From positions 1-64,000 of the forward strand of contig NC_012966.1 of assembly GCF_000027005.1 (NCBI RefSeq): a stretch of 64,000 nt of DNA, read 5' to 3'. Shown here in pieces: positions 9,831-20,478 of the stretch. The stretch comes from Komagataella phaffii GS115. Taxonomy: Eukaryota; Ascomycota; Pichiomycetes; Pichiales; Pichiaceae. Below the pieces are notes generated by a model. It had not been told where the DNA came from. It did not search any database and was given only the letters and a program-made list of their open reading frames with translations. The first letter of the stretch is position 1, and every line of letters begins with the position of its first letter. A program made the position numbers and the translations under genes.

Positions 9831-12215
9831 ATGTCTAGACTGAGTCAGCAGGTAGCAAATTCAATTACCAGTACAACCAGCGATGATTTAGATGCGCGTC
9901 AAACAGACGAGGAGCAACTCAAATCAACCATCTTTGTTTATGATTCTGAGAACTACAGCTCTGCGGAGCCTCAGTTTAAATCAGGAGTCAAAACAAACGT
10001 TGCGGAGAAAACAATAGAGGTTGATGAAGATGATTTTTCATTCATTGAAGGTGATATCTCCTTGATGAATAACTCACCATATCCTGAAGTGCGAGAAGTT
10101 GTCCCGAATACAGATGACCCGACAATTCAAATCAACCACTGGCGGACCTGGACGCTTACCACCATCTTCGTTGTTGTATTTGCAGGAGTTAACCAGTTCT
10201 TTTCATTGCGTTATCCTAGTTTAACAATTAATTTTCTTGTCGCTCAGGTTGTTGCTTATCCAGCTGGAAAATTTTTGGCAAGAGTTTTACCAGATATTAG
10301 ATTTAAAAACTCATGGTTCAACTTGAACCCCGGTCCCTACACTATCAAAGAGCATGGAATCCTAACAATTTGTGTCGCTTTGACTTCATCAACTGCATAT
10401 GCCATGAATATTTTGATTGCTCAAACAAATTTTTTTGATCGGGATTTCGGTGCAGGATATCAAATTCTTTTGGTCTGGACAACCCAGTGTCTAGGATACG
10501 GTCTAGCAGGGGTGTCAAGAAGATTCCTGGTCGATTCTCCAGCTATGATTTGGCCTCAAACTTTGATCAGTGTTTCCATGTTTGAAACATTACACTCCTC
10601 AAAACTTGAGAACGCTGTCATCAATGGTTGGAAGATATCAAGATACTACTTTTTTTTAGCTGTCTTTGCCATTTCCTTTGTGTGGTACTGGTTTCCGGGA
10701 TTTTTATGGACCGGGCTCTCATATTTCAACTTTGTTTTATGGAGCCCTGAAACCAGGAACAATTTTGTTGTCAACTTTATTTTTGGGGTTAGCGGTGGTA
10801 TTGGTGCCATTGCTATAACTTTTGACTACACTCAAATCTCGCAAGCCATGACTGGCTCTGTGTTTGCCACTCCGTTTTGGGTAGTTGCTAACACTTATGC
10901 CTCAGTCTTCATTTTCTTCATCTTTTTACTGCCTATCTTGTACTTCACCAACACCTGGGATTCTAAATACTTGCCCGTTATTTCAACATCTACTTTTGAC
11001 AACAAGCAGCAAAAGTACAACGTTACCAGAATTTTACAACCCGATTTTATCATTGATAGACAAAAATACAGAGAATATTCCCCTTTGTTTATACCATTTT
11101 CGTATCTGTTAAGTTACGCTTTGAACTTTGCTGCTGTTATCGGAATCTTTATTCATACATATTTGTATCATGGGAAAGAGATATATGGCAAGCTTAAAGA
11201 TGCAAGACATGGAGGTGAAGACATTCACAAAAGATTGATGAACCAATACACAGAAGCTCCAGACTGGTGGTACTTGGTTTTATTTGTAATCACTTTGGCA
11301 CTGTCGTTCGTCACTGTCTGCAATTGGGATACCGGATTTCCAGCATGGGGCCTTGTCATTGCCATCCTAATTAGCGTGCTCAATTTTGTTCCACAAGGTC
11401 TATTGGAGGGTATCACTAATCAGCATGTGGGTTTAAACATCATCACTGAACTCGTCTGTGGGTATATGTTGCCGTATAGGCCTTTGGCTAACGTTTTGTT
11501 CAAAGTTTACGGCTTTATTGTCATGAGGCAAGGTCTTGAACTGTCGAGAGATTTGAAATTGGGAAGGTATTTGAAGATTGCACCGAGACTATTGTTCTTT
11601 ATGCAGATTTGGTCCACTTTGATTGCAGGTCTGGTCAATGTTGGCATTCAAGAATGGATGAGACATAACATTAAGGATATCTGTCTCACCTCCCAACCAG
11701 ACGGATTCATCTGTGCAAATGGCCGAACTATTTTCAATGCGTCCATCATCTGGTCGCTTCCAAAATACTTGTTTTCACCAGGTCAAAGATACAACGCAAT
11801 CATGTACTTTTTCCTTATCGGAGCCTTTGCACCATTTTTCACATATGCCCTTCACAAGAAATGGCCCCACAGGTGGTTCGGCAAAATAAATGCTCCTGTG
11901 TTCTTTACAGGACCTGGAAATATTCCACCTTCCACGCCGTATAATTACAGTGTCTATTTTGTGGCTAGCGCCATACTTACCACCATAAAAAACAAATGGC
12001 CGAGATGGCATGGCAAATACAATTTTGTGATGGGAGCAGCTGTTGAGACGGGAGTTGCTTTGGCTGTTGTTCTAATATTCTTGTGTGTGCAATTCCCTGG
12101 AGGGACGCTTGAATGGTGGGGAAACACTGTATGGAAGGATACTTTGGATGTCAAAGGTACACCTTTTTATACATTGCCTGAAGGCGAGACCTTTGGTCCT
12201 GATAAATGGTGGTAA
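9831..12215 (+). CDS. Oligopeptide transporter, OPT family (OPT1/Isp4-like)
   Basis: This 794-residue polytopic membrane protein has the OPT family layout: an acidic cytosolic N-terminus of about 100 residues, then 12 or more hydrophobic segments. Family signatures are the SLRYPSLTI...AQVVAYPAGK segment, the NPGPYTIKEHG signature (about residues 165-175), and the late INAPVFFTGPGNIPPSTPYNY segment. OPT proteins are proton-coupled importers of tetra- and pentapeptides, glutathione or related compounds at the plasma membrane. The substrate cannot be read from sequence. The gene lies tail-to-tail with the 2OG oxygenase and is followed by the Dal5-type permease, which hints at a shared nutrient-acquisition role. 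The start is a well-placed ATG with an A-rich leader. Confidence 0.92.
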   Translation: MSRLSQQVANSITSTTSDDLDARQTDEEQLKSTIFVYDSENYSSAEPQFKSGVKTNVAEKTIEVDEDDFSFIEGDISLMNNSPYPEVREVVPNTDDPTIQINHWRTWTLTTIFVVVFAGVNQFFSLRYPSLTINFLVAQVVAYPAGKFLARVLPDIRFKNSWFNLNPGPYTIKEHGILTICVALTSSTAYAMNILIAQTNFFDRDFGAGYQILLVWTTQCLGYGLAGVSRRFLVDSPAMIWPQTLISVSMFETLHSSKLENAVINGWKISRYYFFLAVFAISFVWYWFPGFLWTGLSYFNFVLWSPETRNNFVVNFIFGVSGGIGAIAITFDYTQISQAMTGSVFATPFWVVANTYASVFIFFIFLLPILYFTNTWDSKYLPVISTSTFDNKQQKYNVTRILQPDFIIDRQKYREYSPLFIPFSYLLSYALNFAAVIGIFIHTYLYHGKEIYGKLKDARHGGEDIHKRLMNQYTEAPDWWYLVLFVITLALSFVTVCNWDTGFPAWGLVIAILISVLNFVPQGLLEGITNQHVGLNIITELVCGYMLPYRPLANVLFKVYGFIVMRQGLELSRDLKLGRYLKIAPRLLFFMQIWSTLIAGLVNVGIQEWMRHNIKDICLTSQPDGFICANGRTIFNASIIWSLPKYLFSPGQRYNAIMYFFLIGAFAPFFTYALHKKWPHRWFGKINAPVFFTGPGNIPPSTPYNYSVYFVASAILTTIKNKWPRWHGKYNFVMGAAVETGVALAVVLIFLCVQFPGGTLEWWGNTVWKDTLDVKGTPFYTLPEGETFGPDKWW

Positions 12216-12915
12216 TTTTTAGACATAAATTGACAATCTCTTTAAGTAGAAAAAAATACCAGGATAGGTTAGAAAATTGGGTTTAAATCGATGTCTACTT
12301 CTTTGACTTGTTACACATGGTGCCAGGGTTTATTGAAAAACTAAACACTCAAAAAATCTAAGTGGCCGTCATGATTCTGATCTCTTTTTCAAGCATTAAT
12401 GGTTCTATTTTCATTGTCTCTACTTCTTGGTTTTTCATGATTAATGCAGTGCAGGTGACACATTTTTGGTTCTGCAGAATCAGTTGCCGATTACTGTTGA
12501 GTATATGCTAGAGAAGCTGTGCTGCAGCAAAAGCATTTCTCAGTGATTCTTAACCAATCTTGAGTCTTACGTAAATGAAGATCTTTTCAACTGCATGCTT
12601 GCATACAAAATACTGTACTAACAATAATGCACTACAAACTAACCATATAACGAGTCAATCGCAACATTGACTAACAGGAAAATATGTATTGCAAAAACTT
12701 CCGGTCACTCATATATGCCCTAGATACTAAAACTCAACAAGGTAACGAAGGACGAAGAACAGCAAATTGAAACCAGTTTAAATTCTTCTTTGTTTAGCCA
12801 AGCCGAATCGTTTAAGCAACGATCATCTCACGTTTAATAATCTTACATTCAGGACTCGGTTTTGTTCTATGTGCACATGAACTCACTAAGATTAAAGGCC
12901 ATGAAAATTACCGGT
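12216..12915. other. Convergent 3' spacer, no gene seen
   Basis: About 700 bp lie between the converging ends of the OPT transporter and the 2OG oxygenase. The stretch is AT-rich with several possible polyadenylation-type A/T tracts. I see no conserved open frame, repeat or RNA gene. Confidence 0.6.
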
Positions 12916-14010
12916 CTAATCAAATCCATCCTGAATTTTGAATTGGCCAACCTGGAATACTTCACCTGCTCTTTTGCCATAGTCACTAGACTCATGGTAG
13001 TTTTTCACTCTTTGTCGAACATAATGATGGCCATTGACTGGCTCTACTTTATTGTACAAGCCCAACCTCTTTAGAAGAGGAGACGGAGCAACTTCAATAT
13101 CTGCCGTCTTTCCTGGTCTGTCGAAATAAAACAGCCCCACACGTGGCTCATCCAACTGGTCCTCTGGGGGCCTAACGACACGGTGAATTGTAGACTTGAA
13201 ATAACCACCACTCCAAAAGTTAAGGGTGTCTCCGATATTACAAATGACGCCTCCGTATACGGGCTTGACGTATTTCCAGGAATTGTCAGACAGTTTCAGC
13301 TGAAGCCCATTAACCTCCTGGTTGAAAAGCAAGGTCAAACTGCCGAAATCTGTGTGTGCTCTAGACCAAATACGTTCCACTCTTTCATCATCTTCCAACG
13401 ATCTGGGATGGTACTGCATGTATCTCAAGTGTGTGTCACTTGGGAGATCATAATCATGCTTGTTTGCAAAATAGCTCTCATCTAATTCAAGTATGATAGC
13501 AAATAACTGGTACAATCGCTTGACTAGTAAATCATGGGTTATCCTCGAAAATGACGATACCTCATCGTAAAAGTCATCGTAGAACGGTTGTTTCAAAAGT
13601 TCTTTGTACGTTTCATCTTTGGTGAATTTAGGCATATTGAAAGTCTCCACATTCTCTCTGACTGCAGTTCCAAAAACCGTTTTCGCGCCTACCTTTTTGT
13701 AGCCGAAGTAATCTCCATTCTCAAAATCGCATGCTTTGGCACTCTTCTCTTCTAATGAATAGTTGTTGAAAAAATGTTTCCCCAAGGCAAATTGACGATC
13801 AATTAAGTCTTGAGGGATACCAAAGTTAACTACAACCCAGAATCCATCGTACTGGAGCGCTTCTGCCAAGTCCTTCGCTAGTTCGAATTTGCCGTTGGGT
13901 TTATCAAACTTGCTAAAGTCAATTGTAACCAGTTCTGAGTAGTCCAATACCTCTTTAGTTGGTTTAGGTCTACTCCAAGGTTGTACTACGTTTCGTTTTG
14001 AGATAGGCAT
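12916..14010 (-). CDS. 2-oxoglutarate/Fe(II)-dependent oxygenase, isopenicillin-N-synthase-like fold
   Basis: The 364-residue protein carries the N-terminal DIOX_N-like part ('DGFWVVVNFGIPQDLI', about 55-70) and the catalytic jelly-roll core. The iron ligands are visible as H219-T-D221 in RAHTDFGSLTLLF and H276 in STIHRVVRPP. R290 (EPRVGLFYF) stands where 2-oxoglutarate is normally bound, although the usual RxS serine is replaced by Gly. Such enzymes hydroxylate or oxidise small molecules with O2 and 2-oxoglutarate; the substrate is unknown. No signal peptide is seen, so it is probably cytosolic. It lies downstream of the Dal5-type permease on the same strand, separated by a promoter with a CGG-N4-CCG palindrome. 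A decayed relative lies 4 kb away. Confidence 0.9.
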   Translation of the reverse strand: MPISKRNVVQPWSRPKPTKEVLDYSELVTIDFSKFDKPNGKFELAKDLAEALQYDGFWVVVNFGIPQDLIDRQFALGKHFFNNYSLEEKSAKACDFENGDYFGYKKVGAKTVFGTAVRENVETFNMPKFTKDETYKELLKQPFYDDFYDEVSSFSRITHDLLVKRLYQLFAIILELDESYFANKHDYDLPSDTHLRYMQYHPRSLEDDERVERIWSRAHTDFGSLTLLFNQEVNGLQLKLSDNSWKYVKPVYGGVICNIGDTLNFWSGGYFKSTIHRVVRPPEDQLDEPRVGLFYFDRPGKTADIEVAPSPLLKRLGLYNKVEPVNGHHYVRQRVKNYHESSDYGKRAGEVFQVGQFKIQDGFD

Positions 14011-14406
14011 GCATTTTCTGTGTGCAATGTTAGATGTTTATATGGAGAGAGTGAACCTCTATGATTGTGGCAACAACTTATCGCTAAGATTTGCAAATCC
14101 CGATGCCGATTATTGATGCATAACATATGAGCCACCACAAAATCTTAACCGGCGAAAATCAACCGGTAAATTACATCATACAATGCCAAATGTTGGGATC
14201 AAGTAAGACGCAATTTTGGTGAGCGCCTGCGTGGTCGGCTAGCCGTTTGGACCGCATTCAGACGTACAAGCATTTCATTTACGCGGTAGGCGGCTCTTGT
14301 CTCTTCAAGGACTTCAATTCACTTTTATCGGACAAAAACTGTAATTTCCTTTAAACAACTTCAAAATAAAATTATACCAAGTATATAGCTCGCAAATAAA
14401 ATACAC
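14011..14406. promoter_or_regulatory. Promoter region of the 2OG oxygenase
   Basis: This 396-bp gap lies upstream of the minus-strand oxygenase and downstream of the permease. It contains a perfect CGG-N4-CCG palindrome at 14236-14245 and two ACCGG elements near 14148 and 14162. These are typical half-sites for zinc-cluster regulators. Which regulator uses them is unknown. Confidence 0.5.
14236..14245. promoter_or_regulatory. Perfect palindrome CGGCTAGCCG (zinc-cluster-type site)
   Basis: Ten bases read identically on both strands in the form CGG-N4-CCG, about 230 bp upstream of the oxygenase start. Inverted CGG triplets with a short fixed spacer are the usual binding mode of Zn2Cys6 dimers; Uga3-type sites have this spacing. 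Binding is inferred. Confidence 0.45.
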
Positions 14407-16002
14407 CTAAGTTGAATGACCTGCCCTGCCGGTTGACTTCAAACCTAGTTGAATTAATACTTGGGTCAGCAGAGGCGGATCTTCTCTGGCTCTGATGACC
14501 TCATCAATGCGAGCTTGTGTCAATCCAAACTCATCTCTTTTAACGATATCTTCATCTTCCAGGTAAGCACCTTCAGTGTGTAAAATACCCCGTCGGTAAA
14601 CTAATAGCCATGTTGCTGCCACACTGACAGTTCCGCAGAAGCATAGCGCTGCGGAAATAATAAAACTAGTTCTGTAAGTAGGTCCAAATTTTGGCTGGTA
14701 AAACTGAGGAGAAACAATACCCATCAGCTGGCAAATGGCATTGGTCCATCCTACTGCAAGCCCTGTAGAGCTCGTCCCACGAGCGACACGAACTCTGTCA
14801 GCCCAGAGAATAGCAAAAATGGAGTTAGTGACAGCAGTGCATATGACCAGAAAAACGTATTTTGCATATGGGTTATCGATAGCCGCCAGAATAATATACC
14901 CAACTGTCAGAGTGACGGCCATGCCAAATCCAACTTGGTAACCATTCATTAGACGCTTTTGAATTAGCCACCCAAATAGATTCAGTAAGAAGAAACCAAT
15001 AATGCTTCCGGGCATAGTCATTAACTGTGTTTCAGCAGTAGATGAAAATCCAAGTTCGAAAAGCACAGTTGGAATCACTGTGCTTAATCCCCAAGACCCA
15101 ATACCAAAAAACAACCAAATACCAGTATACGAGTAGAATGTTGAGTCTTTCAGCAATTCTTTAATTTCCGAAAGAACAAAAAATCCGTCCTTTCTCTTTG
15201 GTGCAGACTTAGGCAATCTGGAGATGATCAGTAGTTTTTCTCGTTCACTGAGGAACTTCGAGTCTTCCGGATAATTAGGCAAGTAGAAAGCACTGTAGAT
15301 ACCACAGGCGACGGTCGGGATGCCTTCAAAAATGAACAGCCACTGCCAACCATAGAGACCCTGTTTCCCATTCATGAAACTAATACCATACGCAACAATT
15401 CCTGAAAAAGCGGAGGAAAGTTGACCAGATCCGTAGAAAATGGCAATGCGGGTGGGCAGCTGTCGAGGTCTATACCAGAATGAAAAATGATAAATGATCC
15501 CAGTGTAAAAACCTGCTTCAGCCAGACCTAGGAAAAAACGTATAGCCAAAATACCTTGATAGTCCTTCGCAACTGCCTGTAGCATACTAATTGTACCCCA
15601 AGTTAACATTAATCTTGACTGCCATACTCGTGGTGAGAACTTTTTCAACAACATTGTAGTAACGGGCTCAAAAAAAAGGTAGGGGTAAAAAAAAATGGAT
15701 AATACCCAGGCCCACTGTTGAGATGTCAAATTTCCTAAAGCTTTTCTAATACCGTCACCTTCTTCCACGTTCATGATAGCGGCATTCCCAACGTTGCTCT
15801 TGTTGATTTGTGTGAACAAGTAAGCGATCGAATAAATAATCAGCATCCTGAGATCAGCTTTCTTCAGAGCAGCATTGTATTCTTTAGTCTCATAGACATC
15901 TCCATCTTGAAAATCAATGTCGTAATAGTTGAGATTCTGATCATCGGAACTTGAAGTGCTCTGAGTCTCTAGATGGACAGGTCGCTTCTCTTCAAAAGAC
16001 AT
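14407..16002 (-). CDS. MFS permease, Dal5/anion:cation symporter family
   Basis: The first ATG gives 531 residues; the frame extends 7 codons further only from a TTG. The protein has about 12 membrane segments between charged cytosolic ends. Family features include GLAEAGFYTGIIYHFSFWYRP in the fourth to fifth segment region and YLPNYPEDSKFLSEREK before the central loop, which match the allantoate/nicotinate/vitamin-type ACS subfamily (DAL5, TNA1, SEO1 relatives). Substrates of this group are organic anions such as allantoate, nicotinate, pantothenate or sulfonates, and cannot be told apart here. It is on the same strand as the 2OG oxygenase, 397 bp ahead of it, suggesting import of a compound that the oxygenase then modifies (inference). 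Confidence 0.88.
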   Translation of the reverse strand: MSFEEKRPVHLETQSTSSSDDQNLNYYDIDFQDGDVYETKEYNAALKKADLRMLIIYSIAYLFTQINKSNVGNAAIMNVEEGDGIRKALGNLTSQQWAWVLSIFFYPYLFFEPVTTMLLKKFSPRVWQSRLMLTWGTISMLQAVAKDYQGILAIRFFLGLAEAGFYTGIIYHFSFWYRPRQLPTRIAIFYGSGQLSSAFSGIVAYGISFMNGKQGLYGWQWLFIFEGIPTVACGIYSAFYLPNYPEDSKFLSEREKLLIISRLPKSAPKRKDGFFVLSEIKELLKDSTFYSYTGIWLFFGIGSWGLSTVIPTVLFELGFSSTAETQLMTMPGSIIGFFLLNLFGWLIQKRLMNGYQVGFGMAVTLTVGYIILAAIDNPYAKYVFLVICTAVTNSIFAILWADRVRVARGTSSTGLAVGWTNAICQLMGIVSPQFYQPKFGPTYRTSFIISAALCFCGTVSVAATWLLVYRRGILHTEGAYLEDEDIVKRDEFGLTQARIDEVIRAREDPPLLTQVLIQLGLKSTGRAGHST

Positions 16003-17060
16003 GGACACCGAAACGAATTGCAATGAATGAATGTCTTTGAACTAATAATGCGACATATAAGTACACCTACGTCGGTGATCGGCCCGGCAATTGAATTGAA
16101 ATATGCACCCAGACTGTGGATCTAAAGATAATAACCCCCATTATTTCTGGCTATGGCTCTTCGTTTTAGCTCTTCTACTTGAAATAATGATGAAAAATTA
16201 CCACCCCAACACCGTTTACGCTAATCCTTTTGAGCCACAGTACCACATCCGACGGTTTGAACTTCGTGAAGTGGCTCGGACTCCTGTGTAGAAGTTGCCA
16301 AGCCATGCACATTCCTTAAGTGCCAGTCACGGTTACAGTGTGTAATGATAATGTGGATTCCGAATATTAAGCTCAATGTGGTATGCCAAGGCAGATTGAT
16401 GCTCAATTTGGACCAATTCCCGGGGACTATGTGTTGAGTATCATGGAATCCCAGGTACAATTATCTTCCAAATATAATCATTTATCCTGATGAAAGATTG
16501 TCAGCATGAATAGGTTAGTAAATATAACTGAAACCTGAACTCAAAGTTCTACGGTTTCGCATCAGCATCAAGTTTTATTTTGAGTATAGCCTGACAAGTT
16601 TACTATTTTTTCCCCAAAAGCTTACGCCGATTTCTGAATTTAATTGGACAATCGTGTGTCTTATTAGGCAGAATTGACTAATAGTTTGACTTTCATTTGA
16701 TGACCTTCAAATGGCAGTTTTGTCATCTGCTTCAGAGCATGATCTGTCATCTGACAATATGAGCTGGGTTAGAGATATGACTAGAAACAGGTACCAAAAA
16801 CTTGTACACTGTCTTTTACTCGTCTGAAGTTAGCTCATACTATTCTTTGCCCGTAACCGACAACATTGAAATGTTTAATCCTCAATCTACCCAGTGACGC
16901 AGCCAGTGACATCTATGTGTTTACGGTTCTCAAGATTATAGTCAACAAGTATCCTTGTTACCATATACGTACATACAACCTAAGAAAGAATTCCAGAAGC
17001 CTTAAGCAATATGTTCGCCCTGGCGCTTCCTTCCATCAAAACCTTCACGCTCTAGTCACT
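16003..17060. other. Intergenic region upstream of the Dal5-type permease
   Basis: About 1.06 kb between the permease start and the 3' end of the FET4-like gene. It contains short open frames (16103-16291, 16221-16460, 16866-17087) that show no domain and overlap each other on opposite strands; I regard them as chance. The first 100 bp hold the permease core promoter. Confidence 0.55.
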
Positions 17061-18581
17061 CTACAAACTTTGAACGAATGTATTTAGAGTAGAACGTCGC
17101 ATGCAAAGAGCTGAAGTTTCAGTCCGTGTTTTGACATCAGCCCATTTATGAGCCTGAAGAAGAATTATAAGAAAGAATCCTTCGATAATCATGGTCGGAC
17201 TATTACAGATCAATTGAGCTGTTGTGTTCCATCGAAGTCCACAAGCACATGCTATTAAACCCACAATAATAAGGATCGACACACCTACAGCACTCGTAGT
17301 TGAGCACTTAACGTTTATGAATGCAGAAATTCGATAGGAAATTGTTTTATTTGGTTCAGGTGCACTTTCTGGCCATGGTAGACCGACTTCCTCAAAAAAG
17401 GTTCTCTCCTTCTCTCTACATTTTTCATAGATTGATTGATCTCTAATAACGATTCGGTTATAGACGTTTCGAAGAACGAACCCGTCAATAAACCCAACTA
17501 GACCGGTGTAAGTTCCAATAATAAGCCACCAATTGTCACTCCAACCCATTGGACCTCCAATGATTATCCAAATTACAATGACTATGATAGCAATGACTCC
17601 ACCGATACCGGTACCGATAATGTCAGAATACCAATCTATAGCATGTAGAACTTTATTTCTCTTCTCGGGTACAAGCACTTGCTCTTCGTTTGGTTCAAGA
17701 TCGTCGCTCAGACTGCGAAGTTTTGATTCAATGGCGTAGTCGAGATGAAGTATATGATCAAGCATGTGTCTCACGAACTGATCATGCCTTTCTCGGGCGT
17801 TTTGTAAGAACACTGACGTAATGAGCAAATGAACAGCAACAGCAGTGTTGATATACAGTTGCCAAGTGTCACTAAATGGCTTTTTCTGGGGATTGGAACC
17901 TGTTGTGACGCCTGTAAACGGAGGATCATTTTGAGCATTTGAAGGAATTGCTCCACAACCGATCCAGATTATGATACCAGACCAATAGATGACAACAGCT
18001 GTGAGGGAACCAACAAACTCAGTTAGCCAAGATGACATCCTATCAAACCAATCTTCAGTAGGAAGTTCAACAGATATCTCATTAGAGGAACACTCGGATT
18101 TGGTTTCCTCAACAAATGACGATGATTTCTCAATGTCAACAGTGCGAAGAAGCCTGCGAAAAGTAGCAGTACGAGATTCGAATTCAGCCCAGACTAAGTT
18201 TTGATGAAATGAATGTACCAATTGTTGTCTCATCAGAAAGGTATCCCAGATGTATGTCTGAATAGATTGACCATCTTGCATAATGACTTGCCAGTTGAAT
18301 GGAGCATGAAAGACAATTCCAACAATAATCCATATGATAAGAATTATCCACATGAGGAAAAATGCAGCTTTTGAACCCATAGCCCAGACCAAGTAATCAA
18401 GGACTCTATCAAAGCCTGTTTTCCTACAGCCATTGAACCCAACTTCATCGTGTGCCTCGACATATAGATCAGGGTTTTTTTCATCTAAAGAATTGAAATC
18501 TAGGGGCTTTATTGTCTTGACCTTGTGTGAAACTTTATTTCTTTGACCGGGATAGCCAACCCAATTTCTCCAGACTCCCAT
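17061..18581 (-). CDS. FET4: Low-affinity iron/divalent-metal transporter, FET4 type
   Basis: The ATG start gives 506 residues; 10 further codons upstream lead only to a GTG. The N-terminal segment GFDRVLDYLVWAMGSKAAFFLMWIILIIW, the IWDTFLMRQQLVHSFHQNL line and the later GGPMGWSDNWWLIIGTYTGLVGF segment are characteristic of fungal Fet4. Six to seven hydrophobic segments are visible, with a charged cytosolic loop rich in Ser/Glu around residues 160-190. Fet4 imports Fe2+ and also Cu, Zn and Mn with low affinity at the plasma membrane. S. cerevisiae Fet4 is 552 residues, so this one is slightly shorter. Its neighbours are unrelated transporters. Confidence 0.88.
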   Translation of the reverse strand: MGVWRNWVGYPGQRNKVSHKVKTIKPLDFNSLDEKNPDLYVEAHDEVGFNGCRKTGFDRVLDYLVWAMGSKAAFFLMWIILIIWIIVGIVFHAPFNWQVIMQDGQSIQTYIWDTFLMRQQLVHSFHQNLVWAEFESRTATFRRLLRTVDIEKSSSFVEETKSECSSNEISVELPTEDWFDRMSSWLTEFVGSLTAVVIYWSGIIIWIGCGAIPSNAQNDPPFTGVTTGSNPQKKPFSDTWQLYINTAVAVHLLITSVFLQNARERHDQFVRHMLDHILHLDYAIESKLRSLSDDLEPNEEQVLVPEKRNKVLHAIDWYSDIIGTGIGGVIAIIVIVIWIIIGGPMGWSDNWWLIIGTYTGLVGFIDGFVLRNVYNRIVIRDQSIYEKCREKERTFFEEVGLPWPESAPEPNKTISYRISAFINVKCSTTSAVGVSILIIVGLIACACGLRWNTTAQLICNSPTMIIEGFFLIILLQAHKWADVKTRTETSALCMRRSTLNTFVQSL

Positions 18582-20478
18582 TATTTTGATATTCGATGCA
18601 CTGGATAGCACTTCGCCCTTACTTATATACAGTACTTTTTAAAACCATCCCATTGGCTAAAAGTATTCTTCCTGTGTTTCACTACTAGTGTTATTTGCTC
18701 GTGGGGAGATATAGCTAGCAAAATGGTCGGATCAATCGAACCCAATAGATCTCGGTGCGATGCAATCCAGTAGTACGCCTAGAATAATAATTAATTGAGT
18801 TATACGCAGGTTTGCATGCATATTGACGTAGTATTTGACAGTTGTTGAACTTTAACGAAGGAACTTTGTTTTTGCAAGCATTCGACGGCATACACATCAG
18901 TTATTATGCATACGTTTTCATTGTGCATGTCTTGATCCGGACATATGATTCGACGGAATGTTTGCTAAATCCAAAAATAAAAGCAAGTGGTCGGTAACTT
19001 AATCAATGTTCAAAAGCAGGTTACCCCAATGCGTTACTTTCTATTATTGTTTCCAAAAATGGCTCATAGCTTGCTCAAAGGAATTCTAGTATCCAGTTAA
19101 CTGCAAATACTCCGTTGAAGAAGGGAAAAAAAAGCGAGGAACACGATATAGTGTACTAGGAAATAACAACAATAGTTAAATGAATAAGCATTTATTCATA
19201 AACACTGTATTTGGACAGAAAGTAAAGTCTATTTTTTCAGTTTAGTTATCGATGCTCATCTCGTGCTGCAGGTGGTATGTCAAAATCGGCAAGTTAAGGT
19301 TACATGTACGAAACGGATAAAAAAAAAAAAAACATGTGATTCAAAGGCCGTGTAGGAGTGTACAGGGCCAGTCAACGATAAGTCCTATTTCCTTGATAGA
19401 AAAGCAATTTAACCCAAAACGTTAGTTTATCTGCAAAGTTTTGAGGCAACCTCGTCATTATGATGTTATACTCTAGCTTTTGTGAGCCCACATTTAAAAG
19501 TTAAATTTAGATTGTATCCAACTCGTCAAGTGAAAAGAAAAAAATTCAACTAAAGCTGCTCCAGTCTTCAAGAACCAATAATTTTCAATACCCACTTACT
19601 TGCTTTCAGATCAGTAGAGCTATTGAAATTTTGCAAAAACTCAGACTCATACAATTTTGATTTTGGGTTTTTCCGTTTGCTAGAGGGTCCTGCCACGGGA
19701 ATATCTGATACTGATAAATCCGATACGTCAGTACTTGCACCAACATGTTGCTTTGATGCGAGGAATCGACTGATCTTATGCCCTGTTTATATTCTAACTT
19801 GGAACAATTAGGTTTGTGATTGACAAACTTTACAGGCCTCAACCATTGTTGTTCTTCAACTCCGAACCCATTTTTTGAGGAAGAACTAGTACTGATTAAG
19901 TATCAATCAAGCTGTAGAATTGACTCAGGGGCAGGTGCCTATTTCAATTCCTGTGTAAACGTAAAAATCTGGTTGCTAAGCTATCAAAGCGACTCTTCCG
20001 AGCATCCCATGATTGGCTACAATAGTAACTTGGCAAGATGCTCCGTTTCAACTAGCTAATGGTTAACTGATAGCTTAACATACAATGCCGTTTTGTGTGA
20101 TGCACTACCTCTAACATGTGATGGAGCTTAATTTGAGACCAGCATATTCGATCTTGGATTATCTTGCTAGCTCAAGATCCACTGTAACTGTATGCAGTCT
20201 CCTTATCGTAAAGTCGGAGCAACTTCTTCAATTACAATTATTGCCAGAGATTTAACTGATTGTGCTGAAAAGAGTGTTTTGGAGTCCTCTTCAATACATC
20301 TGGAGAAGGCTAGTTTGATTGACCTATCATGGTGAACCGTTTGTACTGCGTTCAATATTTGAGTGACAGAGGGGCAAAAAATAATCAAGGCATGGTCAAC
20401 TTTTAGAGGGATCGAAAAGTCTTTAAATTTGGCCTCTGGATCAGGCATATCAGATTGACGAATATATTGAATAAATTC
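18582..20478. other. 1.9 kb gene-free interval
   Basis: This holds the upstream region of the FET4-like gene and the 3' flank of the 7TM gene. An A-tract of about 12-14 bases lies near 19320. Open frames at 19623-19811, 19820-20059 and 20203-20448 are under 85 residues, lack domains and mostly begin at non-ATG codons. I see no RNA gene. Confidence 0.55.

Noticed and set aside
12916..14010. Jlp1/TauD-type sulfonate dioxygenase
   Set aside because: The motif spacing and DGFWVVVNFGIP opening fit the isopenicillin-synthase-like group, not the TauD group.
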